A stretch of DNA of 64,000 bases from Cherax quadricarinatus (taxonomy: Eukaryota; Arthropoda; Malacostraca; Decapoda; Parastacidae), in contig NC_091292.1 in assembly GCF_038502225.1 (NCBI RefSeq), forward strand, positions 51,681,992-51,745,991, given 5' to 3'. The position numbers were made by a program, and so were the translations under genes. This document shows positions 53,560-63,784 of this stretch, piece by piece. Each line of letters begins with the position of its first letter. Position 1 is the first letter of the stretch. The notes under the pieces are model-generated. The model saw only the letters and a list, made by a program, of their open reading frames with translations, made no database searches and was not told the DNA's origin.

Positions 53560-54660
53560 GTTAGATTATCATGACGTAGATGTACGAAACTCTAAACCTA
53601 TTAAATTTTCCCCCTATAGAGCTAATCCTGAAAAGCAGAAGCTACTTCAGCAGGAGGTAGAATTTCTGTTAGAGCATGGGTTAGTGGAGTAGTCGTCTAG
53701 TCCATGGGTTTCACCATACATCCTTGTTAAAAAAGCTTATGGAGGGCTTCGTATGTGTACAGACTACCGTAAGGTGAATGAGGTCACAATCACAGATGCT
53801 TACCCTCTTCCTCGTCTGGATGATGTAATCGACTTTGTGGGTAAGGCTACTTTTGTGTCCAAGTTAGATCTCCTTAAAGGTTACTATCAGGTACCTTTGA
53901 CGGATAAGGCGAAGGAAATCTCTGCCTTCGTAATTCCAGGAGATCATTATCAATATACAGTTACCCCCTTCGGAATGAAAAACTCCCCCTCTTCATTCCA
54001 GAAACTTATCCATCAGCCTATTAAAGGACATGAAGGCACGGCAGCGTACCTGGATGATATTGTAGTGGTGTCTGATACTTGGGATCAACACCTATTTAGA
54101 CTTGAGGCTCTCTTTGAGACCTTTCAGAGTTCCCATTTAACTGTTAATTTATCTAAGTCTTCCTTTGGCCAGGCCACTTACTTTTCTAGGCCAGTGGTAA
54201 AGTTGCTCCTAAATTTGCTAAAGTTCTTGCCATTAAAGATTATACAGTTCCACATGATAGGAAATCTCAACGTTTCCTAGGCATGATAGGATTTTACAGA
54301 AGATTCTGTAAAAAAATTTCAGATATTGTAGCGCCTCTTACCTCTCTTACCAGTCACAAAGTTCCCTTTAACTGGACTCCAGATTGTCAAGGTGCTTTTG
54401 ATAAAGCAAAAAGATTATTGTGTACTGCACCCATTCTTTTGTCTCCAGACTGTTGCAAAAGGGGGACGAGGAGTTGCAGCCTGTAGCCTTCTTCTCTGCC
54501 AAGTTCCAGCTGCATCAGAGGGCTTACTCTACCATTGAAAAAAGAAGCCCTTGCACTGGTACTGGCTTTGGAGCACTTCGATGTTTACGTGGGCCAGACT
54601 TCGCAGGTGATCACTGTCTACAGTGATCACAACCCTCTAGTATATCTCCAAGCCATGGGG
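53560..54660 (+). pseudogene. G2 reverse transcriptase and partial RNase H
   Basis: The RT begins with NPEKQKLLQQEVEFLLEHGL (about 53620), with a stop at about 53690. It continues with GGLRMCTDYRKVNEVT, KLDLLKGYYQVPL, TVTPFGMKNSPSSFQKL and AYLDDIVVVSD (54047-54080), which has an intact YxDD-type active site. A frameshift near 54190 precedes the connection region (MIGFYRRFCKKISDIVAPL). RNase H retains LQPVAFFSAKF, STIEK and a YSDHNPLVYLQAMG block. The remainder is deleted, because the right LTR starts at 54662. Confidence 0.86.
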
Positions 54661-54661
54661 G

Positions 54662-54790
54662 TGTGGCAAGCAAAGAGTGCGTAACCTTTATTCGGCGCAT
54701 GTACACACCCTCACTGATAGGCTATCTTCCCCAACCAGCAAACCAGGGGCTAAGGGTTGACGATGGGGCCCCGTCGTTCAATCAGTAAGA
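54662..54790 (+). repeat. Right LTR of G2, 3'-truncated
   Basis: TGTGGCAAGCAAAGAGTGCG onward matches the first roughly 115 bp of the left LTR and then breaks at TCAATCAGTA into a SINE-like tail. Confidence 0.82.
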
Positions 54791-55130
54791 ATTCTGGCCT
54801 GCCGCAGTTTGGTAAATGATCCAAAATCACTCGTTTCGTGATTTCATTAATATACAGACTGCTTGTTGAGGTGGGTATTCAAACAGAGGGAGGCTGAAAT
54901 TAATCCTTGAAATACCACTGCCACGAGTGTTCTCGGATCACAAGAAAAACATCTAGCTTGGCTGGATGCGTGATCTTTGAAGGACTGCTGGCTCAGTGGT
55001 AAGGTGACTTGTATGTTGTGTTGTCTCTGGAGGCGGGACAATGTTCGTGGGGTCGAATCCTGGCTTATCACAATTTGGTAACTGATCCAAGATCACTAGT
55101 TTCGTGATTTCATTGCTATATATATAAATT
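54791..55130 (+). mobile_element. tRNA-derived SINE and an extra SINE tail
   Basis: The tRNA-like head has TGGCTCAGTGGTAAGG (A box, about 54990-55005) and GGGGTCGAATCCTGG (B box, about 55050-55064). It is followed by TTTGGTAACTGATCCAAGAT and a TTTCGTGATTTCATT tail (about 55075-55115). The same tail also stands alone at 54803-54846. Confidence 0.72.
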
Positions 55131-55139
55131 GAGAAAGAT

Positions 55140-55240
55140 CTCAGACAGCAGGATTCGAAGCCACGTCAGGAGAGGTTGTCAAGAGTCCTCAGGTAACGCT
55201 CTGGACCATTACCCCTGATGCCTCAAAAGCTAGGCAGCCT
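55140..55240 (-). mobile_element. SINE-like unit, minus strand (left inverted arm)
   Basis: On the minus strand GGGGTAATGGTCCAGAGCG (A-box region) and TGGCTTCGAATCCTGC (B box, 55159-55174) form a tRNA-like head. Its upstream flank is the left inverted arm next to the satellite array. Confidence 0.65.
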
Positions 55241-56901
55241 GGATTATAAGCCATGTTTCTTGCAGCCCGGGCACACTACTGGGCTTCAAGCATGGTTTCA
55301 CGCTATTTCATTCTCCTGTACGTTCTGACCACACAAGTGATTTTTATATCAATCCACAACGCAGAAACATGCGGGTATATGCAGAGGAAGATCGCAGTCA
55401 GCAGTATTGGAAACCACATCAGGGAAGGTTTGAGCTTGAACCCATGCTTGAGGCCCACTCGTGTGCCCGGGATGGGAGAAACCTGGCTTGAGGCCCATTC
55501 GTGTGCCCGGGTTGGGAGAAACCTGGCTTGAGGCCCACTCGTGTGCCCGGGATGGGAGAAACCTGGCTTGAGGCCCACTCGTGTGCCCGGGATGGGAGAA
55601 ACCTGGCTTGAGCCCCACTCGTGTGCCCGGGATGGGAGAAACCTGGCTTGAGGCCCACTCGTGTGCCCAGGATGGGAGAAACCTAATTTGAGGCCCACTC
55701 GTGTGCCCGGGATGGGAGAAACCTGGCTTGAGGCCCACTCGTGTGCCCGGGATGGGAGAAACCTGGCTTGAGACCCACTCGTGTGCCCGGGATGGGAGAA
55801 ACCTGGCTTGAGGCCCACTCGTGTGCCCGGGATGGGAGAAACCTGGCTTGAGACCCACTCGTGTGCCCGGGATGGGAGAAACCTGGCTTGAGGCCCACTC
55901 GTGTGCCCGGGATGGGAGAAACCTGGCTTGAGGCCCACTCGTGTGCCCGGGATGGGAGAAACCTGGCTAGAGGCCCACTCGTGTGCCCGGGATGGGAGAA
56001 ACCTGGCTAGAGGCCCACTCGTGTGCCCGGGATGGGAGAAACCTGGCTTGAGACCCACTCGTGTGCCCGGGATGGGAGAAACCTGGCTTGAGACCCACTC
56101 GTGTGCCCGGGATGGGAGAAACCTGGCTAGAGGCCCACTCGTGTGCCCGGGATGGGAGAAACCTGGCTTGAGACCCACTAGTGTGCCCGGGATGGGAGAA
56201 ACCTGGCTTGAGACCCACTCGTGTGCCCGGGATGGGAGAAACCTGGCTTGAGGCCCACTCGTGTGCCCGGGATGGGAGAAACCTGGCTTGAGGCCCACTC
56301 GTGTGCCCGGGATGGGAGAAACCTGGCTTGAGGCCCACTCGTGTGCCCGGGATGGGAGAAACCTGGCTTGAGGCCCACTCGTGTGCCCGGGATGGGAGAA
56401 ACCTGGCTTGAGGCCCACTCGTGTGCCCGGGATGGGAGAAACCTGGCTTGAGGCCCACTCGTGTGCCCGGGATGGGAGAAACCTGGCTTGAGGCCCACTC
56501 GTGTGCCCGGGATGGGAGAAACCTGGCTTGAGGCCCACTCGTGTGCCCGGGATGGGAGAAACCTGGCTAGAGGCCCACTCGTGTGCCCGGGATGGGAGAA
56601 ACCTGGCTAGAGGCCCACTCGTGTGCCCGGGATGGGAGAAACCTGGCTAGACGCCCACTCGTGTGCCCGGGATGGGAGAAACCTGGCTAGAGGCCCACTC
56701 GTGTGCCCGGGATGGGAGAAACCTGGCTAGAGGCCCACTCGTGTGCCCGGGATGGGAGAAACCTGGCTAGAGGCCCACTCGTGTGCCCGGGATAGGAGAA
56801 ACCTGGCTTGAGGCCCACTCGTGTGCCCGGGATGGGAGAAACCTGGCTTATAAACAAGGCTGCCCAGTTTTTGAGGCATCTGTGGCCGAGTGGTCTAGAG
56901 T
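55198..56901. repeat. Inverted arms enclosing the 40-bp satellite
   Basis: The left arm (about 55198-55276) and right arm (about 56821-56901) are diverged inverted copies. They share GATGCCTCAAAA, GGCAGCCT, TATAAGCCA, GTTTCT and CCCGGGCACAC. Both include the head of a SINE-like tRNA region on their outer sides. Confidence 0.75.
55441..56850 (+). repeat. 40-bp satellite, about 35 tandem copies
   Basis: The monomer is AGGCCCACTCGTGTGCCCGG plus GATGGGAGAAACCTGGCTTG, 40 bp. Variants (GGCTAGAGG, GGCTTGAGAC) are clustered, which shows local homogenisation. Almost every unit has a CCCGGG hexamer. Because 40 is not a multiple of three but stops are missing, long frames of up to 411 codons open on both strands; these are artefacts. 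Confidence 0.97.
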
Positions 56902-56910
56902 GTCACTTGG
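56870..56910 (+). repeat. SINE head fragment with A box
   Basis: CATCTGTGGCCGAGTGGTCT looks like the 5' end of a tRNA-Leu/Ser-like SINE with an A box. The B box is missing because the GGT microsatellite follows at once. Confidence 0.6.
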
Positions 56911-59078
56911 GCTGGTGGTGGTGGTGACGGAAATGTTTGTGGTGGTGGTAGTGCTGGTGGTGGTGGTGGTAGTAGCAGTAGTGGTGGTAGTAGTAGCAGC
57001 AGTGCTGATGGTAGTGGTGGCAGTGCTGATGGTAGTAGTGGCAGTGCTGATGGTAGTAGTAGTGGTGGCAGTGCTGATGGTAGTAGTAGTGGTGGCAGTG
57101 CTGGTGATGGTGGTAGTAGTAGTGGTGGCAGTGCTGGTGATGGTGGTAGTAGTAGTGGTGGCAGTGCTGGTGATGGTGGTAGTAGTAGTGGTGGCAGTGC
57201 TGGTGATGGTGGTAGTAGTAGTGGTGGCAGTGCTTGTGATGGTGGTAGTAGTGGTGGTGGTAGTAATGGTGGTGGCATTGCTGGTGATGGTGGTAGTAAT
57301 GGTGGTGGAAGTGCTGGTGGTGGTGGTGCTGGTGATGGTGGTGGTAGTAGTGGTGGTGGTGGCAGTGCTGGTGGTGGTGGTAGTAGTAGTAGCAGTAGCA
57401 GTAGTAGTAGTAGCAGTAGTAGTGGTGGTGATGGCAGTGCTGGTGGTGGTGGCAGTGCTGGTGTTGGTAGTAGTAGTGGTGGCAGTGCTGGTAGTGGTAG
57501 TAGTAGTAGTGGTGGTGGCAGTGCTGGTGGTGGTGGTAGTAGTAGTGGTGGTGGCAGTGCTGGTGGTGGTGGTAGTAGTGGTGGTGGTGGTGGTAGTAGT
57601 GGCAGTGGTGGTGGTGGTAGTAGTAGAGGCAGTGGTGGTGGTGGTAGTAGTAGTGGCAGTGGTGGTGGTAGTAGTGGCAGTGGTGGTGGTGGTAGTAGCA
57701 GTGGCAGTGGTGGTGGTGGTAGTAGTAGTGGCAGTGGTGGTAGTGGTAGTAGTAGTGGCAGAGGTGGTAGTAGTAGTGGCACTGGTGGTAGTAGTAGTGG
57801 CAGTGGTGGTAGTAGTAGTGGCAGTGGTGGTAGTAGTAGTGGCAGTGGTGGTAGTAGTAGTGGCAGTGGTGGTAGTAGTAGTGGCAGTGGTGGTAGTAGT
57901 AGTGGCAGTGGTGGTGGTGGTAGTAGTAGTGGCAGTGGTGGTGGTGGTAGTAGTAGTGGCAGTGGTGGTGGTGGTAGTAGTAGTGGCAGTGGTGGTAGTA
58001 GTAGTGGCAGTGGTGGTAGTAGTAGTGGCAGTGGTGGTGGTGGTAGTAGTAGTGGCAGTGGTGGTAGTAGTAGTGGCAGTGGTGGTGGTGGTAGTAGTAG
58101 TGGCTGTGGTAGTGATGGTGGTGGCTGTGGTAGTGATGGTGGTAGTAGTGGTAGAGATGGTGGTAGTAGTGGTAGTGATGGTGGTAGTGGTAGTGATGGT
58201 GGTAGTAGTGGTAGTAGTGGAAGTGATGGTGGTAGTAGTGGTAGTGATGGTGGTAGTAGTGGTAGTGATGGTGGTAGTGGTAGTGATGGTGGTGGTAGTG
58301 GTAGTGATGGTGGTAGTAGTGGTAGTGATGGTGGTTGTAGTGGTAGTGATGGTGGTAGTAGTGGTAGTGATGGTGGTGGTAGTGGTAGAGATGGTGGTAG
58401 TGGTAGTGATGGTGGTGGTGGTAGTGACGGTGGTGGTGGTAGTGATGGTGGTGGTAGTGGTAGTGATAGTGGTGGTAATGGTAGTGATGGTGGTGGTAGT
58501 GATGGTGGTGGTAGTGGTAGTGATGGTGGTAGTGGTAGTGATGGTGGTGGTAGTGGTAGTGATGGTGGTGGTAGTGGTAGTGATGGTGGTGGTAGTGGTG
58601 GTGGTGATGGTAGTAGTAGTGGTGGTGATGGTAGTAGTAGTGGTGGTGATGGTAGTAGTAGTGGTGGTGGTGGTGATGGTAGTAGTAGTGGTGGTGATGG
58701 CGGTAGTAGTAGTGGTGGTAATGGTGGTAGTAGTAGTGGTGGTAATGGTGGTAGTAGTAGTGGTGGTGGTAATAGTGGTAGTAGTAGTGGTGGTAATGGT
58801 GGAAGTAGTAATGGTGGTAATGGTGGTAGTAGTAGTGGTAATGGTGGTAGTAGTAGTGGTGGTGATGGTGGTAGTAGTAGTGGTGGTGATGGTGGTAGTA
58901 GTAGTGGTGGTGGTGGTGGTGGTGGTGGTAGCGGTGGCAGTGCTTGTGATGGTGGTAGTAGTGGTGGTGGTAGTAATGGTGGTGGCATTGCTGGTGATTG
59001 TGGTAGTAATGGTGGTGGAAGTGCTGGTGGTGGTGGTGCTGGTGATGGTGGTGGTAGTAGTGGTGGTGGTGGCAGTGC

Positions 59079-59120
<42 letters not shown>

Positions 59121-60710
59121 CAGTGCTGGTGGTGGTAGTAGTAGTGGTGGTGGCAGTGCTGGTGGTGGTAGTAGTAGTGGTGGTGGTGGCAGTGCTGGTG
59201 GTGATAGTAGTGGTGGGGGTGGTAGTAGTAGTGGCAGTGGTGGTGGTGGCAGTAGTGGCAGTGGTGGTAGTAGTAGTGGCAGTGGTGGTAGTAGTGGCAG
59301 TGGTGGTAGTAGTGGCAGTGGTGGTAGTAGTAGTGGCAGTGGTGGTAGTAGTAGTGGCAGTGGTGGTAGTAGTAGTGGCAGTGGTGGTAGTAGTAGTGGC
59401 AGTGGTGGTGGTGGTAGTAGTAGTGGCAGTGGTGGTGGTGGTAGTAGTAGTGGCAGTGGTGGTGGTGGTAGTAGTAGTTGCAGTGGTGGTGGTGGTAGTA
59501 GTAGTGGCAGTGGTGGTGGTGGTAGTAGTAGTGGCAGTGGTGGTGGTGGTAGTAGTAGTGGCGGTGGTGGTAGTAGTAGTGGCAGTGGTGGTGGTGGTAG
59601 TAGTAGTGGCAGTGGTGGTAGTAGTAGTGGCAGTGGTGGTGGTGGTAGTAGTAGTGGCTGTGGTGGTGATGGTGGTGGCTGTGGTAGTGATGGTGGTAGT
59701 AGTGGTAGTGATGGTGGTAGTGATGGTGGTAGTGGTAGTGATGGTGGTAGTAGTGGTAGTGATGGTGGTAGTGATGGTGGTAGTGGTAGTGATGGTGGTA
59801 GTAGTGGTAGTGATGGTGGTAGTAGTGGTAGTGATGGTGGTGGTAGTGGTAGTGATGGTGGTAGTAGTGGTAGTGATGGTGGTGGTAGTGGTAGTGATGG
59901 TAGTGTTAGTGATGGTGGTAGTAGTTGTAGTGATGGTGGTGGTAGTGGTACTGATGGTGGTAGTAGTGGTAGTGATGGTGGTGGTAGTGGTAGAGATGGT
60001 GGTAGTGGTAGTGATGGTGGTGGTAGTGGTAGTGATAGTGGTGGTACTGGTAGTGATGGTGGTGGTAGTGGTAGTGATAGTGGTGGTAATGGTAGTGATG
60101 GTGGTGGTAGTGATGGTGGTGGTAGTGGTAGTGATGTTGGTAGTGGTAGTGATGGTGGTGGTAGTGGTAGTGATGGTGGTGGTAGTGGTAGTGATGGTGG
60201 TGGTAGTGGTGGTGGTGATGGTAGTAGTAGTGGTGGTGATGGTAGTAGTAGTGGTGGTGGTGGTGATGGTAGTAGTAGTGGTGGTGATGGCGGTAGTGGT
60301 GGTAATGGTGGTAGTAGTAGTGGTGGTAATGGTGGTAGTAGTAGTGGTTGTGGTAATGGTGGTAGTAGTAATGGTGGTAATGGTGGTAGTAGTGGTAATG
60401 GTGGTAGTAGTAGTGGTAATGGTGGTAGTAGTAGTGGTGGTGATGGTGGTAGTAGTAGTGGTGGTGATGGTGGTGGTGGTGGTAGTAGTGTTGGTGGTGG
60501 CAGTGCTGGTAGTGGTAGTAGTAGTAGTGGTGGCAGTGCTGGTGATGGTGGTAGTAGTAGTGGTGGTGGCAGTGCTTGTGATGGTGGTAGTAGTGGTGGT
60601 GGTAGTAATGGTGGTGGCATTGCTGGTGATTGTGGTAGTAATGGTGGAAGTGCTGGTGATGGTGGTAGTAATGGTGGTGGAAGTGCTGGTGGTGGTGGCA
60701 GTGCTGGTGC

Positions 60711-60741
<31 letters not shown>

Positions 60742-61155
60742 GATAGTGGTGGTAGTGGTAGTGATGGTGGTGGTAGTGGTAGTGATAGTGGTGGTAGTGG
60801 TAGTGATGGTGGTGGTAGTGGTAGTGATAGTGGTGGTAATGGTAGTGATGGTGGTGGTAGTGATGGTGGTAGTGGTAGTGATGGTGGTAGTAGTGGTAGT
60901 GATGATGGTGGTCGTGGTGGTGATGGTGGTGGTAGTGGTGGTGATGGTGGTAGTAGTAGTGGTGGTGGTGATGGTGGTAGTAGTAGTGGTGATGGTGGTA
61001 GTAGTAGTGGTGGTGGTGGTGATGGTAGTAGTAGTGGTGGTGGTGGTGATGGTAGTAGTAGTGGTGGTGGTGGTAGTAGTAGTGGTGGTGATGGTGGTGG
61101 TGGTAGTAGTGGTGGTGGTGGCAGTGCTGGTAGTGGTGGTACTAGTGGTGGTGGT
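56911..61155 (+). repeat. Compound GGT/AGT/GAT microsatellite, about 4.2 kb, with higher-order repeats
   Basis: This is near-pure trinucleotide sequence with patterned GGC, GCT and GAT interruptions. A distinctive block starting GGCAGTGCTTGTGATGG recurs at 57226, 58936 and 60568 (spacings 1710 and 1632 bp). Large duplications on top of triplet slippage have therefore occurred. The plus strand is G/T-rich, the minus strand C/A-rich. Confidence 0.97.
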
Positions 61156-61470
61156 GGCAGTGCTGGTAGTGGTAGTAGTATTGGGTGGCAGTGCTGGTAG
61201 TGGTAGTAGTATTGGGTGGCAGTGCTGGTAGTGGTAGTAGTATTGGGTGGCAGTGCTGGTAGTGGTAGTAGTATTGGGTGGCAGTGCTGGTAGTGGTAGT
61301 AGTATTGGGTGGCAGTGCTGGTAGTGGTAGTAGTATTGGGTGGCAGTGTTCGTAGTGGTAGTAGTATGGGGTGGCAGTGCTGGTAGTGGTAGTAGTATTG
61401 GGTGGCAGTGCTGGTAGTGGTAGTAGTATTGGGTGGCAGTGCTGGTAGTGGTAGTAGTATTGGGTGGCAG
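61156..61470 (+). repeat. 31-bp minisatellite inside the microsatellite
   Basis: About nine to ten units of TTGGGTGGCAGTGCTGGTAG plus TGGTAGTAGTA follow each other, nearly identical, with two variants near 61340-61370. Confidence 0.92.
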
Positions 61471-61690
61471 TGCTGGTGATTATAGTGGTGGTGGTAATAG
61501 TGGTGATGATAATAGCAGTGGTGGCAGTGCTGGTGGTGGTAACAGTAATGGTGGCAGTGTTGGTGGTGGTGGTAATAGTGGTGCTGGTGGTGGTGGTAAT
61601 AGTGGTGCTGCTGGTAGTGGTAGTAGTAGTAGTGGAAATTAATAGTTGTGATGATGATGGTCATGGTAGTTGTGGTGGTGGTGGTTGTGA
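61471..61690 (+). repeat. Degenerate end of the microsatellite
   Basis: GGTAAT, GATGATAAT and GGTGCT triplets with more interruptions, fading out near 61690. Confidence 0.85.
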
Positions 61691-61899
61691 ATGATGTCGG
61701 TAGTAGCGGCCAGTAGTTTAGATAGATGAACCTTAGGCCTCAACGACTCTCACCAGTTACTCGTCTGGTTTCTCTGACCAGCCTCTAAGATTGACCTCCA
61801 ATAGACGATCTCCCACACCTCTCTCAACGGATCACACCTCCTCACCCTCCCCCTTCCATAAAAAAAAAAGACCTCCATGGAAAGATCCTACATACATAT
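61691..61899. other. No gene recognised
   Basis: Short non-repetitive spacer with an A-run at 61860-61869. Confidence 0.5.
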
Positions 61900-62150
61900 T
61901 TATACTTCTCATTTCGTACCTGCTTCACAGCAAAGGCTTCAGCACTCTGTACAAGGGACATGTATATTTGCACCTTGAGTGTGCACCACTTTATCTGATT
62001 GCCTGCGTCCCCTCTCCCTTCCCCGCTGCATCTCCAACTTTTGATGCAGGCAAAGGACCGTGCAAAGGGACTCATTTCTAGCTTGAGCCCAATCTGCATT
62101 GGTCTGCCATTGGGTAAACTCTTCCACAACGGAAGAATGTGATGTTATTA
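61900..62150 (+). pseudogene. LINE RT C-terminal fragment
   Basis: CTLYKGHVYLHLECAPLYLI matches, with changes, the block YEAQVRSHLEYAPLSW of the LINE 3' end at 18115-18160. The fragment then degrades through frameshifts to a block ending GLPLGKLFHNGRM-like. It is dead and short. Confidence 0.6.
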
Positions 62151-62238
62151 TAGTTTAACTCTTGGCTCTGCCTCGTGGCAACAGGAAAACGGCTATTATA
62201 CCATATGTTGGGTAGCAATCATGAATTCCACCCTGGAT

Positions 62239-62243
62239 GTACC
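62239..62243. repeat. Target-site duplication GTACC (left)
   Basis: GTACC directly precedes the solo LTR and recurs at 63223-63227. Confidence 0.88.
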
Positions 62244-63222
62244 TGTGAGGGAAAAGTTCAATAGATAGGAGTAGTGAGGGAGTATATAGTAACAATAGTT
62301 TCATTGCCGGCTACTTGTTAAGGTAGGGTAAGTCAAGCTCCCGCTATTCCCGCCTTTTTTCCCCCTCCCCGAAAGTGATAGTTTGACTGCCGGCTGCTTG
62401 TTAAGGTAGGGTCAGTCTAGCTCCCGCTATCCCTTCCCCTTCTCCCCCCCCCCGAAAGGTGACGTGTGGGGCTCCGGTCCAAACAGTAATCACTAGACTC
62501 ACAGCTCCCAGCACTACTGTAAGTACATGCCTGCCTTGTATTCTAGTGGATTTATTGGTTGAAAGCTTCACTTTCGACCAATAATAAACTTAGTCCTTTC
62601 AGTCTTGCTCTAAGTTGACTGTTGTAATAATCACCACATCTTTTAGGTATTGTACTTATCATGGAGAGTGATTTCTTAAGCAGTGGGTAACCTGTCTATC
62701 TTTAAAGCTTGGATGACAGAGAGGGTCACCTGCCAATCAACGAGCAGAACTGATGGAGATGGACTAACGTCCTGAGACTTCCCCTTTTTGGATTTAATTA
62801 CCTGTGCACCTGTATGAAATTGCAGGACGTAATCCCTCGTCATTGCAGCGGTAAAGAATCTGCTTCCTGTCATCGGGATAGAATACTCAAGGCTATACTG
62901 TGAAGAACTAGCCAGTGGGTTGTAACCAACACCTGCGACTCCTCCCCCCCATCATCAGCAACAACACAGTGTCACCAACACCAGACACCCAAGTTTTATA
63001 TTAGCGTTGAATTCAGTTATCATTTATATTTTTCATTTTTCATTTTCTTTAATGTAGGATTAATATTTCATATTTAAGTGTTTTATATTTTACATTTTCT
63101 ATATAATGAAGTGTTTATGTTTGTCTGTTATTATTTCTTTTTCTATTCATTAATTTTCCTGAGGAGGAGCCAGCCTTGGTAATACTGTCTGAAGTTATTA
63201 CAGGGCTGAGTAAGCCTTCACA
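62244..63222 (+). repeat. Solo LTR of the G1 family (979 bp)
   Basis: It begins TGTGAGGG and ends CCTTCACA, matching the right LTR of G1 along its length with small indels. It is flanked by 5-bp duplications GTACC, the length typical of Gypsy integration. No internal sequence is present, so it most likely arose by LTR-LTR recombination. Confidence 0.93.
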
Positions 63223-63227
63223 GTACC
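63223..63227. repeat. Target-site duplication GTACC (right)
   Basis: Identical to 62239-62243. Confidence 0.88.
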
Positions 63228-63510
63228 ATTCTCGTAAGTACCACCTCATCCTCGATTATACTAACTTAACTCTCTTGTGAAACAGAATGTATGACTAATC
63301 GTTAAATTTAATTGACCACAAAGGCATAATGCAGACACTGATGACAATGCACAGGTGCAGAGCAAGCTTCATATCTAAAAAAGTTTCTCTTGATGACTAA
63401 GTTTGATAACGCTCTACATAAAGCTCTATATAAAGAATGAGGCGTAACTTTGTCACAGTATATCCTTGTTTGGAAAAGTAGACAAATGCAGTAATATGCG
63501 ATCCTTTAAT

Positions 63511-63545
63511 GACAACGTTTCGCCCATAGAATGGGCTTCATCAAG
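63511..63545 (-). ncRNA. Hammerhead-like motif, best conserved copy
   Basis: The minus strand reads TTGATGA, A, a GCCCAT-TCT-ATGGGC stem-loop, GAAAC, GTT and GTC. This agrees with a hammerhead core except C3 replaced by U and one extra A after A9. Helix III would be two base pairs (AC with GU), and GUC is the usual cleavage triplet. Flanking GATC segments could pair as distal helix I. Confidence 0.6.
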
Positions 63546-63641
63546 TCAAACAGATCTACCTGAGCAGAGAAAAACCCGCCCAGCATGGGCCAGCAGGTCT
63601 GGCCCACGCCTGGTTAGTCTTTCTCAAATCTTTTACTTTGC

Positions 63642-63717
<76 letters not shown>

Positions 63718-63746
63718 CACGTTCACTGCTCAGGTAGATCTGTTTG

Positions 63747-63784
63747 TGATTTTATTAAGCGCGCTGTGTGGGCGAAACATTGTC
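63747..63784 (+). ncRNA. Hammerhead-like motif, degraded copy
   Basis: GTGATTTTATTAA precedes a weak stem (GCGCGC-TGT-GTGGGC), then GAAAC, ATT and GTC. The 3' half is conserved; the CUGANGA box is lost. Confidence 0.4.

Larger units (their letters stand above)
49418..54790 (+). mobile_element. Gypsy-type LTR retrotransposon G2 with Gmr1-like order (INT before RT), degenerate
   Basis: Its parts are a left LTR (about 49418-49839), primer-binding site, leader with 61-bp tandem repeats, Gag (SCAN-like capsid, zinc knuckle), protease, integrase, RT, truncated RNase H and a truncated right LTR (54662-54790). Integrase (about 52330-53340) lies upstream of RT (about 53600-54300), as in G1. The proteins are clearly different from those of G1. 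Stops and frameshifts make it inactive. Confidence 0.85.

Noticed and set aside
54983..55070. Functional tRNA gene
   Set aside because: A and B boxes are present, but a complete cloverleaf is not evident, and the sequence is followed by a repeated SINE tail.
55303..56538. 411-codon frame with 40-residue repeats (SQARFLPSRAHEW type)
   Set aside because: It is the translation of the 40-bp satellite; similar frames open in several phases on both strands.
55441..56850. Possible CRISPR-like array
   Set aside because: The units are directly adjacent 40-bp repeats without unique spacers, in a eukaryotic sequence.
56783..61231. Open frame of 1482 codons on the plus strand
   Set aside because: It is poly-Val/Ala/Met from a GGT/AGT triplet repeat that lacks stop codons; no gene structure.
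56895..61664. Open frame of 1589 codons on the minus strand
   Set aside because: It is poly-Pro/Leu from the complement of the same triplet repeat.
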